Below, in pieces: positions 52,422 to 62,212 of a stretch of DNA of 64,000 nt. Below the pieces are notes generated by a model that saw only the letters and a list, made by a program, of their open reading frames with translations, searched no databases and was not told where the DNA came from. How positions within the stretch are numbered: position 1 is the stretch's first letter; each line of letters opens with the position of its first letter. The translations under genes and the position numbers were made by a program. This DNA is from Rhizobiaceae bacterium. GTDB lineage: Bacteria > Pseudomonadota > Alphaproteobacteria > Rhizobiales > Rhizobiaceae. The stretch covers positions 62,001-126,000 of the forward strand of contig JARGOX010000018.1 of assembly GCA_029233925.1 (NCBI GenBank), read 5' to 3'.

Positions 52422-53822
52422 ATGGTCTCGATCGATCAGACCGACACGCCTGGTGTTGTGCGGTCCACCAACAAACTTTATCTCGCCGCATGGCGTTGGC
52501 ACTTTTACGCCGGGCTTTATGTGATCCCCTTCTTCATGGTGTTGGCCATTACCGGGATGTCCATGGCTTGGATAGCTTATATCGACGGGCGTGACGGGGA
52601 ACGAATTGCTGTCGTCACTCAGCAGAATGTAAAGCCTGTCTCCGTGCAGGCCGATGCGGCACTGAAAGCCATTCCAGGCGGTCTTCTCAAGCAATATGTT
52701 GCGCCAAGGGCAGATGATCTTGCCGCAATATTCCGGGTTGATTCAGGCGGCGTTGCGACCATGGTTGCTGTTGATCCCTATAGTGCCAGGGTCTTGGCAA
52801 AATATCCCCGTCGCAGTGGTTGGTATGACTTTGCCGACAATGTTCACAGTGAACTGCTGCTTGGTCTGGCAGGCGACCGCATGCTGGAAATAGCTGCGTC
52901 GCTGGGCATGGTGCTCATTGCCACCGGTCTTTACATGTGGTGGCCGACTGTTGGTGGCTGGCGCAATGCCCTGGTTCCTGGCCTATCGCGTGGTGGCAGA
53001 AGTCTCTGGAAATCGATGCATGGCGTGGTTGGCATGTGGATTTCCATTTTTTTGATCTTTTTCCTCATCTCCGGCCTCGCCTGGACGGGGATTTGGGGTG
53101 AAAAACTGGTGCAGGCATGGAACACTTTTCCTGCGGAAAAATGGAACAATGTTCCGTTGTCGGATGTCACGCATGCCAGCATGAACCACGGGCCAAAAGA
53201 AGTGCCTTGGGTTCTCGAACAAACGCCAATGCCCCGATCGGGCAGCCAGGCGGGGCAAAGCGTAGAGGGCGTTGCAACGCCCGTCACCATTGATGGGATG
53301 GACAAACTTGCCCGCCAGATCGGTTTTGCGGGCAGGTATCAAATGAACCTGCCGGAAAATGAAACCGGTGTTTACACCTTCAGCCGGGATTCAATGAACA
53401 CCGATAGTGCCAACCCCCTCTCGGACCGCACGGTGCATGTGGATCAACATACCGGCAACCTTCTGGCAGACGTGCGCTTTGAAGACTATTCACTGGCGGG
53501 CAAAGCCATGGCGGTTGGCATAGCACTTCACATGGGGACACTGGGTCTTTGGAGCGTTCTGGCAAATACGCTTGTGTGCCTGTCCGTTATGCTGCTTTGT
53601 GTCAGCAGTGTCATCATGTGGTGGAAGCGCAGACCAACCGGAACGCTGCGTCTCTCAGCGCCGCCATTGCCAAAGGATATGCCGCTTTGGCAGGGAGCCG
53701 CCTTGGTCGGATTGATGGTGTCCCTGGCTTTTCCCATGGCAGGCATCACACTTCTCATTGCCATGGCATTGGATCAAGTGGTCCTGTCCCGTATCCCGGT
53801 TTTGAAGCGCGTCCTGTCCTGA
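52422..53822 (+). CDS. PepSY-associated transmembrane protein
   Basis: A 466-aa inner-membrane protein. Conserved parts are LAAWRWHFYAGLYVIPFFMV with membrane-facing His, GWYDFADNVHSELLLGLAGD, GRSLWKSMHGVVGMWISIFL and a large periplasmic PepSY region. Family members (such as PiuB) are linked to siderophore-iron or copper uptake and may reduce the metal using haem. The final segments contain WKRRPTGTLRLSAPPLP. GGAGAGACAG gives a clear start. It ends 31 bases before a strong terminator. Confidence 0.88.
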   Translation: MVSIDQTDTPGVVRSTNKLYLAAWRWHFYAGLYVIPFFMVLAITGMSMAWIAYIDGRDGERIAVVTQQNVKPVSVQADAALKAIPGGLLKQYVAPRADDLAAIFRVDSGGVATMVAVDPYSARVLAKYPRRSGWYDFADNVHSELLLGLAGDRMLEIAASLGMVLIATGLYMWWPTVGGWRNALVPGLSRGGRSLWKSMHGVVGMWISIFLIFFLISGLAWTGIWGEKLVQAWNTFPAEKWNNVPLSDVTHASMNHGPKEVPWVLEQTPMPRSGSQAGQSVEGVATPVTIDGMDKLARQIGFAGRYQMNLPENETGVYTFSRDSMNTDSANPLSDRTVHVDQHTGNLLADVRFEDYSLAGKAMAVGIALHMGTLGLWSVLANTLVCLSVMLLCVSSVIMWWKRRPTGTLRLSAPPLPKDMPLWQGAALVGLMVSLAFPMAGITLLIAMALDQVVLSRIPVLKRVLS

Positions 53823-53852
53823 CGCAGTCTGTGGCAAACGGCAACCAGACGC

Positions 53853-53883
53853 AAAAGAGCCGGCCCACTGGGCCGGCTCTTTT
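53853..53883. terminator. Bidirectional intrinsic terminator between PepSY gene and secA
   Basis: A perfect 14-bp stem (53853-53866 with 53870-53883) with a 3-nt loop. It has an A-run on its left edge and a T-run on its right edge, so it works for both convergent genes. It is the strongest terminator in the window. Confidence 0.92.
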
Positions 53884-53896
53884 GTTCTGCGAATTT

Positions 53897-56638
53897 CTAG
53901 CTGAATGACCCATGGCAATGTTTGTATTTTTTTCCTGAACCGCAGGGACAGATTTCATTTCTGCCGACCTTGCCCCAGGTGGATGGATCGTTGGGGTTAC
54001 GGTTTTCTGCCGCAACCACTCTTTGCTGAGCGGGGGCCAAAGCCACATTGCTGCCACCTGCTGGCGGTTCGAATTCATCGTCGCCGGTCGTGGCGTCCAG
54101 GTGATGGGCTTCCATTTCCTCCGGCAAACCGGGCTCGGGTGCATCGGCGGCCTGTCGGACAAGCTCAACACGCATCAGCTGCGCGGTGACCGTTTCTCTG
54201 AGGTGAATCAGCAGACTCTGGAAAAGTTCAAAGGCCTCAGCCTTGTATTCCTGCAAGGGATCGCGTTGTGCAAGTCCGCGAAATCCGATGACGGATCGCA
54301 GGTGGTCAAGATTGACCAGATGTTCACGCCATAGATGATCGAGTGTCTGCAGCACGACCGATTTTTCGACATAGGTCATGACTTCAGGACCAAATCGCTC
54401 GCTGCGATCAGCGGCCGCCTTCTGGGCAGCAGCAGTGAGCCTTTCGCGAATATCGTCCTCGGCAATGCCTTCTTCAGCGACCCATTCCTCCACCGGCAGA
54501 TCGAGGTTGAGAAACTCGGCGATGCCAGCTTTCAGCCCTTCGACATTCCATTGTTCCGCATAGGCCTTTTCGGGGATGTGCGTTGTGACAAGCTGATCAA
54601 CCACGTCCTGACGCATTTCCGCCGTTGTTTCGGAAATGTCCTCCGAATCCATCAGCTCGAGGCGTTGTTCGAAGATAACCTTGCGCTGGTCATTCATCAC
54701 ATCGTCAAATTTGAGCAGGTTTTTGCGGATATCGAAGTTGCGTGCTTCGACCTTTTTCTGAGCCCGCTCAAGCGCCTTGTTGATCCACGGATGGACAATC
54801 GCTTCGCCTTCCTTGAGGCCCAGTTTTTTCAACATGCCATCCATCCGGTCCGAACCGAATATGCGCATGAGGTCGTCTTGCAGCGAGAGGTAGAATTTCG
54901 AGCGCCCCGGATCGCCCTGCCGTCCCGAGCGGCCGCGCAACTGATTGTCGATGCGTCGGCTCTCGTGTCGTTCTGTTGCAAGAACATACAGACCGCCACC
55001 AGCCAGAGCCTTGTCCTTGAGGACCTGCACATCGGCGCGGATCTGTTTTTCCTTTTCCGCGCGCTGGCTTTCATCCTCAATATCAGCCAATTCGCGTTCA
55101 ATGCGCATATCCACATTGCCACCGAGCTGAATGTCCGTTCCGCGACCGGCCATATTGGTTGCGATCGTTATTGCCCCGGGCACACCTGCCTGGGAAACGA
55201 TAAAGGCTTCCTGCTCGTGATAGCGGGCATTGAGAACCTGATAGCCTTCCACCCCGGCAACACGCAAACGTTCGGCAAGTTGTTCGGATTTTTCAATGGA
55301 GGTTGTTCCGACCAGCACGGGCTGATTGCGCTGGCGGGCCAGCTTGATCTCTTCGACAATGGCCACGAATTTTTCTTCTGCCGTGCGATAGACTTCATCG
55401 TCGTCATCGATGCGCTGGATCGGCAGATTGGTCGGCACTTCAATGACTTCAAGGCCGTAAATATTGCCAAATTCCTCGGCTTCCGTCGATGCTGTACCGG
55501 TCATGCCGGCCAGTTTGGAATACATGCGGAAATAATTCTGGAAGGTGATGGAGGCCAGGGTCTGGTTTTCCGGCTGAATGGTAACCCCTTCCTTGGCCTC
55601 AAGCGCCTGATGCTGGCCTTCGGAATAGCGACGTCCCTGCATCATGCGACCGGTAAATTCGTCAATTATGACGATCTCGTCATTTTGGACAATGTAGTCC
55701 TTGTCGCGGGCAAAAAGCTGATGCGCCTTGAGCGCATTGTTCACATGATGGACAATGGAGACGTTTTCGACATCATAGAGCGATTCACCCTTAAGCAGAT
55801 CGGCTTCTTTCAGCATGTTCTCGAGTTTTTCGGTGCCTTCTTCGGTAAAGGTCGCTGAACGCTGCTTTTCATCAATCTCGTAGTCGCGCGCTTCAAGCAG
55901 CGGAATAAAGGCATTGATCGTATTGTAGAGATCCGAGCGGTCGTCAAGAGGACCGGAAATGATCAGCGGTGTCCGTGCCTCATCAACAAGAATTGAATCC
56001 ACTTCATCGACGATCGCATAGTTGTGACCGCGCTGAACCATCTGGCCGCGCTCGTATTTCATATTGTCGCGCAGGTAATCAAAGCCCAACTCATTGTTGG
56101 TGGCATAGACAATGTCACAGGCATAGGCTGCGCGACGTTCGTCATCATCCATCCCGTGAATGATGGTCGCCGTTGTAAGCCCCAGAAAGCCATAAATCTG
56201 CGCCATCCATTCGGCGTCACGTTTGGCCAGATAGTCATTGACCGTTACCACGTGAACGCCCTTGCCGGTCAGGGCATTGAGATAGACGGGCAGGGTTGCC
56301 ACAAGGGTCTTTCCCTCGCCGGTCTTCATCTCGGAAATGGCGTTTTCATGCAGAATCATGCCACCGATAAGCTGTACGTCGAAGGGTCGCAATCCGATGA
56401 CCCGGTGTGCTGCCTCGCGCACTGTGGCAAAGGCCGGGACAAGCAGGTCGTCCAGCTTTGTCCCACTGGCGAGCTGGCTGCGGAACTGGTCGGTGCGTGC
56501 GATCAGCTGCTCATCCGACAGGCCTTTCATTTCGGCTTCCAGGGCGTTTATTGCCTCAACGCGGGGGCGGTAGGAGCGTATTTGGCGCTCATTTGAAGAA
56601 CCAAACAATTTGCGGGCTATTCCGCCGAAGCTGACCAT
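53897..56638 (-). CDS. secA: Protein translocase ATPase SecA
   Basis: A 913-aa motor of the Sec pathway, full length. Walker A is in [15 protein letters not shown], the DEAD-like Walker B in [18 protein letters not shown], and the second motor domain has [15 protein letters not shown]. The C-terminal zinc tail [17 protein letters not shown] contacts SecB. AAAGGA lies eight bases before the ATG. No secM-like gene is seen, but the leader has a perfect stem-loop (56685-56706). Confidence 0.97.
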   Translation of the reverse strand: MVSFGGIARKLFGSSNERQIRSYRPRVEAINALEAEMKGLSDEQLIARTDQFRSQLASGTKLDDLLVPAFATVREAAHRVIGLRPFDVQLIGGMILHENAISEMKTGEGKTLVATLPVYLNALTGKGVHVVTVNDYLAKRDAEWMAQIYGFLGLTTATIIHGMDDDERRAAYACDIVYATNNELGFDYLRDNMKYERGQMVQRGHNYAIVDEVDSILVDEARTPLIISGPLDDRSDLYNTINAFIPLLEARDYEIDEKQRSATFTEEGTEKLENMLKEADLLKGESLYDVENVSIVHHVNNALKAHQLFARDKDYIVQNDEIVIIDEFTGRMMQGRRYSEGQHQALEAKEGVTIQPENQTLASITFQNYFRMYSKLAGMTGTASTEAEEFGNIYGLEVIEVPTNLPIQRIDDDDEVYRTAEEKFVAIVEEIKLARQRNQPVLVGTTSIEKSEQLAERLRVAGVEGYQVLNARYHEQEAFIVSQAGVPGAITIATNMAGRGTDIQLGGNVDMRIERELADIEDESQRAEKEKQIRADVQVLKDKALAGGGLYVLATERHESRRIDNQLRGRSGRQGDPGRSKFYLSLQDDLMRIFGSDRMDGMLKKLGLKEGEAIVHPWINKALERAQKKVEARNFDIRKNLLKFDDVMNDQRKVIFEQRLELMDSEDISETTAEMRQDVVDQLVTTHIPEKAYAEQWNVEGLKAGIAEFLNLDLPVEEWVAEEGIAEDDIRERLTAAAQKAAADRSERFGPEVMTYVEKSVVLQTLDHLWREHLVNLDHLRSVIGFRGLAQRDPLQEYKAEAFELFQSLLIHLRETVTAQLMRVELVRQAADAPEPGLPEEMEAHHLDATTGDDEFEPPAGGSNVALAPAQQRVVAAENRNPNDPSTWGKVGRNEICPCGSGKKYKHCHGSFS

Positions 56639-56952
56639 CTATATGGTCCTTTCATGATGAATGGGCGAGAATCAAAACTACAGATCGGGCCGCCTGTGTG
56701 GCCCGACAGTGCCGTTTTGAAACTGATCCGCCCGAAACTGATCTGGACGTGAGATTGCGTGACAGATAAGAGGGGGTGTGTAGGATGTCAACGTTGCTGT
56801 GGTGGTGCTGGCGTTTGCTTGAAGCGAACGGCGGTCTGATTCTGGCCAATTCCGGTCGATTCGGCCTCATTGCGGGTTGTGGCCGGGCGGAAATCGGCTA
56901 TTGATGGAACAAAGTGGCATTTGGCCGCATAAACGAAAGAGGTTTGTCGATC
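56639..56952. other. Divergent region secA - PPIase
   Basis: 314 bases without a gene. It holds the leader hairpin at 56685-56706 and two direct copies of GAAACTGATC (56719-56728 and 56734-56743) at 15-base period. Promoters for both genes must lie here, but I could not assign boxes. Confidence 0.55.
56685..56706 (-). promoter_or_regulatory. Stem-loop in secA leader
   Basis: A perfect 7-bp stem (56685-56691 with 56700-56706) with an 8-nt loop, 47 bases upstream of the secA start. It could act on mRNA stability or translation. E. coli uses SecM for feedback, which is absent here. Confidence 0.35.
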
Positions 56953-57831
56953 ATGCAAGTTAATGTGCCACTGCGTGCAGGAATATTGGTTATGGCTCTT
57001 GGTCTGAGTTTTGCGGCGTTTGCCCAGGAACAGACGGATGGTGCCCCGGAACAGATGGATAAGATCATTGCAACGATTGGCGACAAGACTGTCTACCAGT
57101 CGGAGTTGACATTTGCAGAGTCCGATCTTGATCCGCAATTCGCACAACTGCCTCCTGAACAGCGCACAGCTGCCGCTCTTTCGGCCTTGCTTGATATCAA
57201 GCTCATGGCACAGCAGGCGGAAAAGGCAGGACTGGGCAAGGATGAATTGTTCCAGCGGCGCGTTGAATTTCTCAAGGACCGGGCACTTCACAATGAATAT
57301 TTCAAGGCAAAGGTAATCGACAGCATTTCCGATGAAAAAGTCAAGGCTCGCTATGACAAGGAAGTTGCCGCGACTGTGCCGGAGCAGGAAGTCAAAGCCC
57401 GTCATATTCTGGTCGACAGTCTGGAACAGGCCAAGGCCATTGTCGAAGATTTGAATGCCGGCCAGGATTTTGTCGAACTTGCCAAGGAAAAGTCGACCGG
57501 CCCCAGCGGGCCTCAGGGAGGTGACCTTGGTTACTTTACCAAGGGCCGCATGGTTCCGGAATTTGAAGAGGCCGCCTTTGCTCTGGAATCGGGCTCCTAT
57601 ACGAAGGAACCGATAAAGACCCAATTTGGCTGGCATATCATCAAGGTCGAGGACAAACGCGATACACCGCCGCCGCCGTTTGAAAAGGTCATGGACCAGA
57701 TCAGCAGAGTTCTGCTTCAGGAAGAATATCTTGCTTTGTTGCAGGAGGCTCGGGCCACCATTGAAGTGGATGTGAAGGACGAGAATCTGAAAAAACTTCT
57801 GGATTCAGTCAAGCCACAGGGCAACAAGTAG
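56953..57831 (+). CDS. Parvulin-type peptidylprolyl isomerase
   Basis: A 292-aa exported protein. The signal peptide is [14 protein letters not shown] after a short basic start, then a SurA/PrsA-like helical domain, then a PpiC rotamase domain ([53 protein letters not shown]). It helps fold envelope proteins delivered by Sec, which fits its place beside secA. ATG 56953 starts the signal; GTG 56914 is less likely. Confidence 0.92.
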   Translation: MQVNVPLRAGILVMALGLSFAAFAQEQTDGAPEQMDKIIATIGDKTVYQSELTFAESDLDPQFAQLPPEQRTAAALSALLDIKLMAQQAEKAGLGKDELFQRRVEFLKDRALHNEYFKAKVIDSISDEKVKARYDKEVAATVPEQEVKARHILVDSLEQAKAIVEDLNAGQDFVELAKEKSTGPSGPQGGDLGYFTKGRMVPEFEEAAFALESGSYTKEPIKTQFGWHIIKVEDKRDTPPPPFEKVMDQISRVLLQEEYLALLQEARATIEVDVKDENLKKLLDSVKPQGNK

Positions 57832-57902
57832 CGCGCGCCGAACAGGCTTGCTCTGCATCTAACCGACCGAAGAGATATCGGCAAAACAGCGTTATCAATA
57901 TC

Positions 57903-59144
57903 ATGACAAAAACCATATCTCCGTTGGCTCCCACCAGCTTTGCCGAACTACCGGGTCTGGAAGGCGTTCGCATTGCAACGGCCGCTGCCGGGATCAAACA
58001 TGCTGATCGAACCGACCTTTTGCTTCTGGTGTTTGATAAAGCGGCTGTTGCGGCGGGTGTATTCACCCAGTCCCTTTGTCCGTCAGCCCCGGTCGATTTT
58101 TGCCGGGCCAATCTGGCCGGCGGCAGGGCACGGGCATTGGTGGTCAATTCCGGCAATGCCAATGCCTTTACCGGGAAGAAGGGCAGCGAGGCTGCCCGTC
58201 TGACTGCCGAAATGGCCGCGCAGGCAGCAAATTGTGACATGGGAGAGGTTTTTCTGGCCTCTACCGGTGTCATCGGTGAACCGTTGAATGCCGGCAAGTT
58301 TGCCGGTGCATTGGCAGGCATGGCCAAAGAAGCCCTACAGGATCGCTGGATGGAAGCTGCCAGGGCGATCATGACCACCGACACCTATCCAAAGGTTGCA
58401 ACCCGCGCTGTCGATATCGCCGGGACCGAAGTGCGGATCAATGGAATTGCCAAGGGTGCAGGCATGATCGCGCCCGATATGGCAACCATGTTGTCGTTCA
58501 TTGTGACGGACGCTGATATCAGCCGTGATGTGCTGCAGACACTGCTTCATGAAGGCGTGGAAAACAGCTTCAACGCCATCACCGTGGACAGCGACACCTC
58601 GACCTCGGATACATTGATGATGTTTGCCACTGGCGGTGCGGCAACGCGCGGTGCGCCTGCAATAAGCGATAGGGCCGACGAGCGTATTGGCGCATTCAAG
58701 ACAGCGCTGTTTGACTTGATGAAAGACCTTGCCCATCAGATCGTTCGTGATGGCGAGGGGGCGCGAAAGATGGTGGAAATCACCGTGACTGGTGCCGCCA
58801 GCAACAAAGCCGCAAAGGTCATTGCCCTTTCAATCGCCAATTCGCCCCTGGTCAAAACAGCCATTGCCGGTGAGGACGCCAATTGGGGCCGTGTTGTCAT
58901 GGCCGTTGGCAAGGCCGGGCAGGAAGCCATTCGTGACAAATTGCAGATCTGGTTCGGGGGCATACGTGTTGCCTTGAACGGCGAAAGAGATCCGGATTAC
59001 AGCGAGGCTGCTGCTGCATCGGTCATGAAAGAGCCCAAGATTGATGTTCTGGTGGATGTTGGTGTGGGCAACGGTAAAGCCACGGTCTGGACCTGTGATT
59101 TGACCAAGGAATATGTGGCGATCAATGGCGATTATCGCAGCTGA
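57903..59144 (+). CDS. argJ: Bifunctional ornithine acetyltransferase/N-acetylglutamate synthase
   Basis: A 413-aa enzyme of the arginine cycle that moves acetyl from N-acetylornithine to glutamate. The autocleavage motif [17 protein letters not shown] is intact, with cleavage expected between Ala194 and the new nucleophile Thr195. The oxyanion Thr-Gly pair is in [11 protein letters not shown]. It starts 71 bases after the PPIase, and a GNAT gene and mutT follow, the usual rhizobial order. Confidence 0.95.
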   Translation: MTKTISPLAPTSFAELPGLEGVRIATAAAGIKHADRTDLLLLVFDKAAVAAGVFTQSLCPSAPVDFCRANLAGGRARALVVNSGNANAFTGKKGSEAARLTAEMAAQAANCDMGEVFLASTGVIGEPLNAGKFAGALAGMAKEALQDRWMEAARAIMTTDTYPKVATRAVDIAGTEVRINGIAKGAGMIAPDMATMLSFIVTDADISRDVLQTLLHEGVENSFNAITVDSDTSTSDTLMMFATGGAATRGAPAISDRADERIGAFKTALFDLMKDLAHQIVRDGEGARKMVEITVTGAASNKAAKVIALSIANSPLVKTAIAGEDANWGRVVMAVGKAGQEAIRDKLQIWFGGIRVALNGERDPDYSEAAAASVMKEPKIDVLVDVGVGNGKATVWTCDLTKEYVAINGDYRS

Positions 59145-59226
59145 AGCCGCTGTTTCATGCGCTGTGATGCCCCAGATTTTATGCGTCATGACGCAATATT
59201 TGACCAACTGAAAACCGGAAGATTTA

Positions 59227-60021
59227 ATGCTGGAACTAGCCCGTGTTCGTCGATTGGAAGCTGTTGGATTCAGGGCATGGCCAGCGGCCTCCATCCAGTA
59301 CGATGGCAGCTGGCAGATTCGGCTGACCGCCGGACATCCGTCAAAAAGACTGAATTCGGTCAATCCGCTGGATCCATCCGACCACCGGGACATAGAACAG
59401 AGGGTGGAGCGCGCTGCGCAGCGTTTTCGGGCCTATGGGCGGCCTCTGGTCTTCCGGCAGTCGCCTTTGGCGCCGCCGCAACTCGACGCATTTTTTGATG
59501 CCCAGGGATGGCGGCGGTTTGACGAAACGCGGGTCATGATGGCCGACATCAGCCACATGAATCTGGATGATGTTCTCGATCACCTGCCCATCCGGGAAAT
59601 GGGCCGCTATGTGGATGCATCCATCAAGGTTCACAAACGTGACCCTTCGCTCAAGCCGGGATTGACGGAGGTGCTGAGTTCCATTCGCCCTGCCAGCGGT
59701 TTCTTTGTCATTGAAGAGCCCGATATTGGCGCGGTTGCAACGGCCCTATGCGTTCACGACAATGATATGGCTGGTATTTTTGAACTTGCCACCCGCGCCG
59801 ACAGGCGCAGCAAAGGCCATGGTCGCGAGGTTGTCATGACGGCATTGCGGTGGGCCCGCATGAGAGGTGCAGAAAAGGCATGGCTGCAGGTTGAAACCGA
59901 CAACCACCCGGCCGTTGGCCTTTATGAAAGCCTCGGTTTCAGCGAGGTCTATCGCTATGACTACCGGCAGGCCCCGGATCAATCAAAAGCCGAGTTCAAA
60001 CAGGTGTCTACAGATGGGTGA
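59227..60021 (+). CDS. GNAT-family N-acetyltransferase
   Basis: A 264-aa protein whose C-terminal half is a GNAT domain: ATRADRRSKGHGREVVMTAL (acetyl-CoA loop Q/RxxGxG/A form), AWLQVETDNHPAVGLYESLG and GFSEVYRYDYR. The N-terminal half is family-specific. The acetylated substrate is unknown. GGAAG sits before the ATG. It overlaps mutT by 8 nt, so the genes are translated together. Confidence 0.9.
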   Translation: MLELARVRRLEAVGFRAWPAASIQYDGSWQIRLTAGHPSKRLNSVNPLDPSDHRDIEQRVERAAQRFRAYGRPLVFRQSPLAPPQLDAFFDAQGWRRFDETRVMMADISHMNLDDVLDHLPIREMGRYVDASIKVHKRDPSLKPGLTEVLSSIRPASGFFVIEEPDIGAVATALCVHDNDMAGIFELATRADRRSKGHGREVVMTALRWARMRGAEKAWLQVETDNHPAVGLYESLGFSEVYRYDYRQAPDQSKAEFKQVSTDG

Positions 60022-60421
60022 CAAGAAAGTCGTTCTTGTATCTGCCTGTGCACTGGTCGATGCAGACCGGCGCATCCTGATTGCACAGCGTCCTGAAGGC
60101 AAGTCGATGGCGGGACTATGGGAATTTCCCGGTGGCAAGGTCGAAGCCGGTGAAACACCGGAAGAGGCCATCATACGCGAGTTGCAAGAGGAACTGGGGA
60201 TTATCACCCAGGTTGCCTGCCTTGCACCGCTGACCTTTGCCAGCCATGCCTATGAGACATTTCACCTGTTGATGCCGCTTTTTATCTGCCGCAGATATCA
60301 AGGCGTAGCGCAGCCGCTGGAAGGGCAGACATTGAAATGGGTACACCCGCGAAAACTTCGCGATTACCCCATGCCGCCTGCCGATGAGCCGTTGATTCCC
60401 TATCTGATCGATCTTGTTTGA
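60014..60421 (+). CDS. mutT: Nucleotide-sanitising Nudix hydrolase (MutT)
   Basis: A 135-aa enzyme that hydrolyses oxidised nucleotides such as 8-oxo-dGTP. The Nudix box G(5)E(7)REUXEEXGU is complete: GGKVEAGETPEEAIIREL followed by QEELGI. The family WEFPGGK precedes it. ATG 60014 overlaps the GNAT stop; the longer frame from 59867 is inside the GNAT gene and is not used. Confidence 0.93.
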   Translation: MGDKKVVLVSACALVDADRRILIAQRPEGKSMAGLWEFPGGKVEAGETPEEAIIRELQEELGIITQVACLAPLTFASHAYETFHLLMPLFICRRYQGVAQPLEGQTLKWVHPRKLRDYPMPPADEPLIPYLIDLV

Positions 60422-60427
60422 AACAAC

Positions 60428-60445
60428 GTTAATCAAACATTTAAC
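60428..60445. promoter_or_regulatory. GTTAA-N8-TTAAC inverted repeat upstream of hypothetical gene
   Basis: A 5-8-5 dyad 51 bases before the ATG of the small membrane protein. It resembles a CtrA box (TTAA-N7-TTAAC), but the spacer is one base too long. Kept as a weak candidate. Confidence 0.25.
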
Positions 60446-60495
60446 ATAATGACGGATACTCAGGTCGTAACTGTATTGTGTCCGGAGTTCCGATT

Positions 60496-60810
60496 ATGAA
60501 CGATGATGATTTTTGGTCCTCTGTCTATTCGGGTGAGTCCGAGGCGGACAGACCTGCGGGATTCAGTGCCATACGCATCGCATTATTGTTTGGCACTGCT
60601 GTCATTGCGCTGGCATTTACGCTTCCTCCGATGATCGAATTGACCACTGATGACTGGAAATTGACAGCTTCCGACCCGGGTATAGATTACATGACCACCG
60701 CAACGGTGCGCAAAAACAGACAATACAGGTTGCAGCGCAGCGTACTTCTCAATTCGGTCGATTCCGTATGCATTATTCAAGCTGACGGTGGTCGTTCAGG
60801 CGACTGTTGA
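60496..60810 (+). CDS. Conserved hypothetical single-span membrane protein
   Basis: A 104-aa protein with an acidic N terminus (MNDDDFWSSVYSGESEAD), one membrane segment (IRIALLFGTAVIALAFTLPP) and a conserved C-terminal tail ending in SVCIIQADGGRSGDC. The tail contains two Cys and recurs in rhizobial proteins upstream of Flp pilin genes. No function is known. It lies 162 bases upstream of the Flp pilin, so a link to pilus assembly is possible but untested. Confidence 0.75.
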   Translation: MNDDDFWSSVYSGESEADRPAGFSAIRIALLFGTAVIALAFTLPPMIELTTDDWKLTASDPGIDYMTTATVRKNRQYRLQRSVLLNSVDSVCIIQADGGRSGDC

Positions 60811-60972
60811 ACTTGCCGGGCGCGCAGCCCGCACCGCGATATATACAATGCAACCAATGGTATTAGCGGTGTGTTAGATTATTGTTCGTAACATAGATGC
60901 TCGCAGATATGCTTGGCGCGATGCGGGAATCGGCATTCGCCGCCATGATTATTTTCAAGGTGCGAAGCAGCT

Positions 60973-61161
60973 ATGTTGAAACCTTTCAAGAAACTTACAT
61001 TTTCAGTGAGCGGGTCAACCGCTATCGAATACACATTGATCGCCGCATTGATGTCCATTGTTATCATTGGGGGCGTGACGTCGCTCGCCGGGAGCATGGA
61101 AAACATGTTTGGTCTGATCAGCGGTGATTTTCAGACTGTCGCCAAACAAGGCACTCGATAG
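60973..61161 (+). CDS. Flp-type (type IVb) pilin
   Basis: A 62-aa prepilin. The leader ends at Gly14 in SVSGSTAIEYTLIAALMS, with Glu at +5 and Tyr at +6 of the mature protein, as in Flp/Tad pilins. The hydrophobic helix follows at once. No prepilin peptidase or tad genes are in this window, so secretion would use machinery elsewhere. Confidence 0.93.
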   Translation: MLKPFKKLTFSVSGSTAIEYTLIAALMSIVIIGGVTSLAGSMENMFGLISGDFQTVAKQGTR

Positions 61162-61192
61162 CAAGCTGGCGGGCCTTTTCAACCAGCCACCC

Positions 61193-61233
61193 GCAGCGGC
61201 GGTTGTTCTCACCATTTGGGCGAGAACCGCTGC
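61193..61233. terminator. Imperfect hairpin between pilin and methyltransferase genes
   Basis: GCAGCG (61193) pairs with CGCTGC (61228) and GTTCTC (61205) with GAGAAC (61222), with a 6-nt bulge between on one side. It lies in the 76-base convergent gap. There is no U-run. Confidence 0.3.
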
Positions 61234-61237
61234 AGAC

Positions 61238-62131
61238 CTATAGTTTTCGTTCTTTTGTACCCAGCGCCTGAGCAAGACTGACTTTTGCAGAGCCTGGAGA
61301 AAGCGGTTTTTGCTGGCTTTCGTGCGGTTTCCAGCCCGAGAGATAGACCATGCGGAAGCTTGCCCGGACGCGACCATCCGCATCGGCGTATCGTTCTGCA
61401 TAAATTTCCGCGGCCCGTGCAAAAAACCGACGGCCGGGTGGTTTGCGACTGCGGCCATCCAGAGGGTTGGCCATGCCCATATGTCTGAGATCCCGCATCA
61501 GGGCGAACATGTTGTCGTAGCGAACAGTGTAGGTCTCTGCATCGACCACGGGCAGCGCAAAACCGGCGCGCTGCAGCAGGGCGCCGCAATCGCGAACATC
61601 GGCAAAGGGCATGACCCGCGGGCTGACACCACCGATCAGCTCTGCCTCGGCACTGAGCAGCGCATCGCGAAGTTCGGATAATGTACCGCTCCCTGGCAGG
61701 GCCGCGAGGAACAATCCGTCGGGCCGCAAGGCATTTTTGATCTGGAAAAGCAGGCCCGGCAGGTCATTGACCAGATGCAGCGAAAGCGCAGAGACGACAA
61801 GCGCCAGGCTTTCGTTAGCCACCGGTAATGATTCCATATCCGAGACGATGGAAAGACCATCAGGCAGATCGGGTGTCAAAAGCAGCGGGTGCTGTTCAAG
61901 GCGAAAAACCTGCTGAACCTTGCCGCTGGCCTGCAGCAGATCGGCCATTCTGGAGCTGTGGGTGTGGAGGGTGATGGCCCTGTCGAAACTGCGTTCGACG
62001 GCGGCAAGCCGGTCCGCAAGCTCGTCGGTTACGATGTTCAGCAGAAAATCAGCATTTGCAGGTGCCTGTGCCAATGCTCTCAGCCGGTGGCGCATCACCA
62101 GATCGGGATCGAAGAGCCTTTGGATGTCCAT
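61238..62131 (-). CDS. SAM-dependent methyltransferase-fold protein (NDUFAF5/BioC-like)
   Basis: A 297-aa protein. The N-terminal LFDPDLVMRHRLRAL and the core AERSFDRAITLHTHSSRM-like segment, with ALVVSALSLHLVNDLPGLLF and LRPDGLFLAALPGSGTL, match the alphaproteobacterial relatives of mitochondrial NDUFAF5. That protein hydroxylates an arginine of a complex I subunit. BioC, the malonyl-ACP methyltransferase, is the alternative. It diverges from comF, the usual neighbour. Confidence 0.85.
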   Translation of the reverse strand: MDIQRLFDPDLVMRHRLRALAQAPANADFLLNIVTDELADRLAAVERSFDRAITLHTHSSRMADLLQASGKVQQVFRLEQHPLLLTPDLPDGLSIVSDMESLPVANESLALVVSALSLHLVNDLPGLLFQIKNALRPDGLFLAALPGSGTLSELRDALLSAEAELIGGVSPRVMPFADVRDCGALLQRAGFALPVVDAETYTVRYDNMFALMRDLRHMGMANPLDGRSRKPPGRRFFARAAEIYAERYADADGRVRASFRMVYLSGWKPHESQQKPLSPGSAKVSLAQALGTKERKL

Positions 62132-62212
62132 TGCGGTTGCCTGTCAAAATTGTATTGTTCCTGGATGACCCTCAGTGCCTTCAATTCAGCGGTTTTGTCA
62201 ATCGGAAGCACA

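Noticed and set aside
54335-55858. 507-codon open frame on the + strand
   Set aside because: It lies wholly antisense to secA, whose motifs are intact, and its translation shows no family pattern.
60428-60445. CtrA binding site upstream of the small membrane protein gene
   Set aside because: The spacing between TTAA halves is eight, not seven; kept only as a weak dyad.
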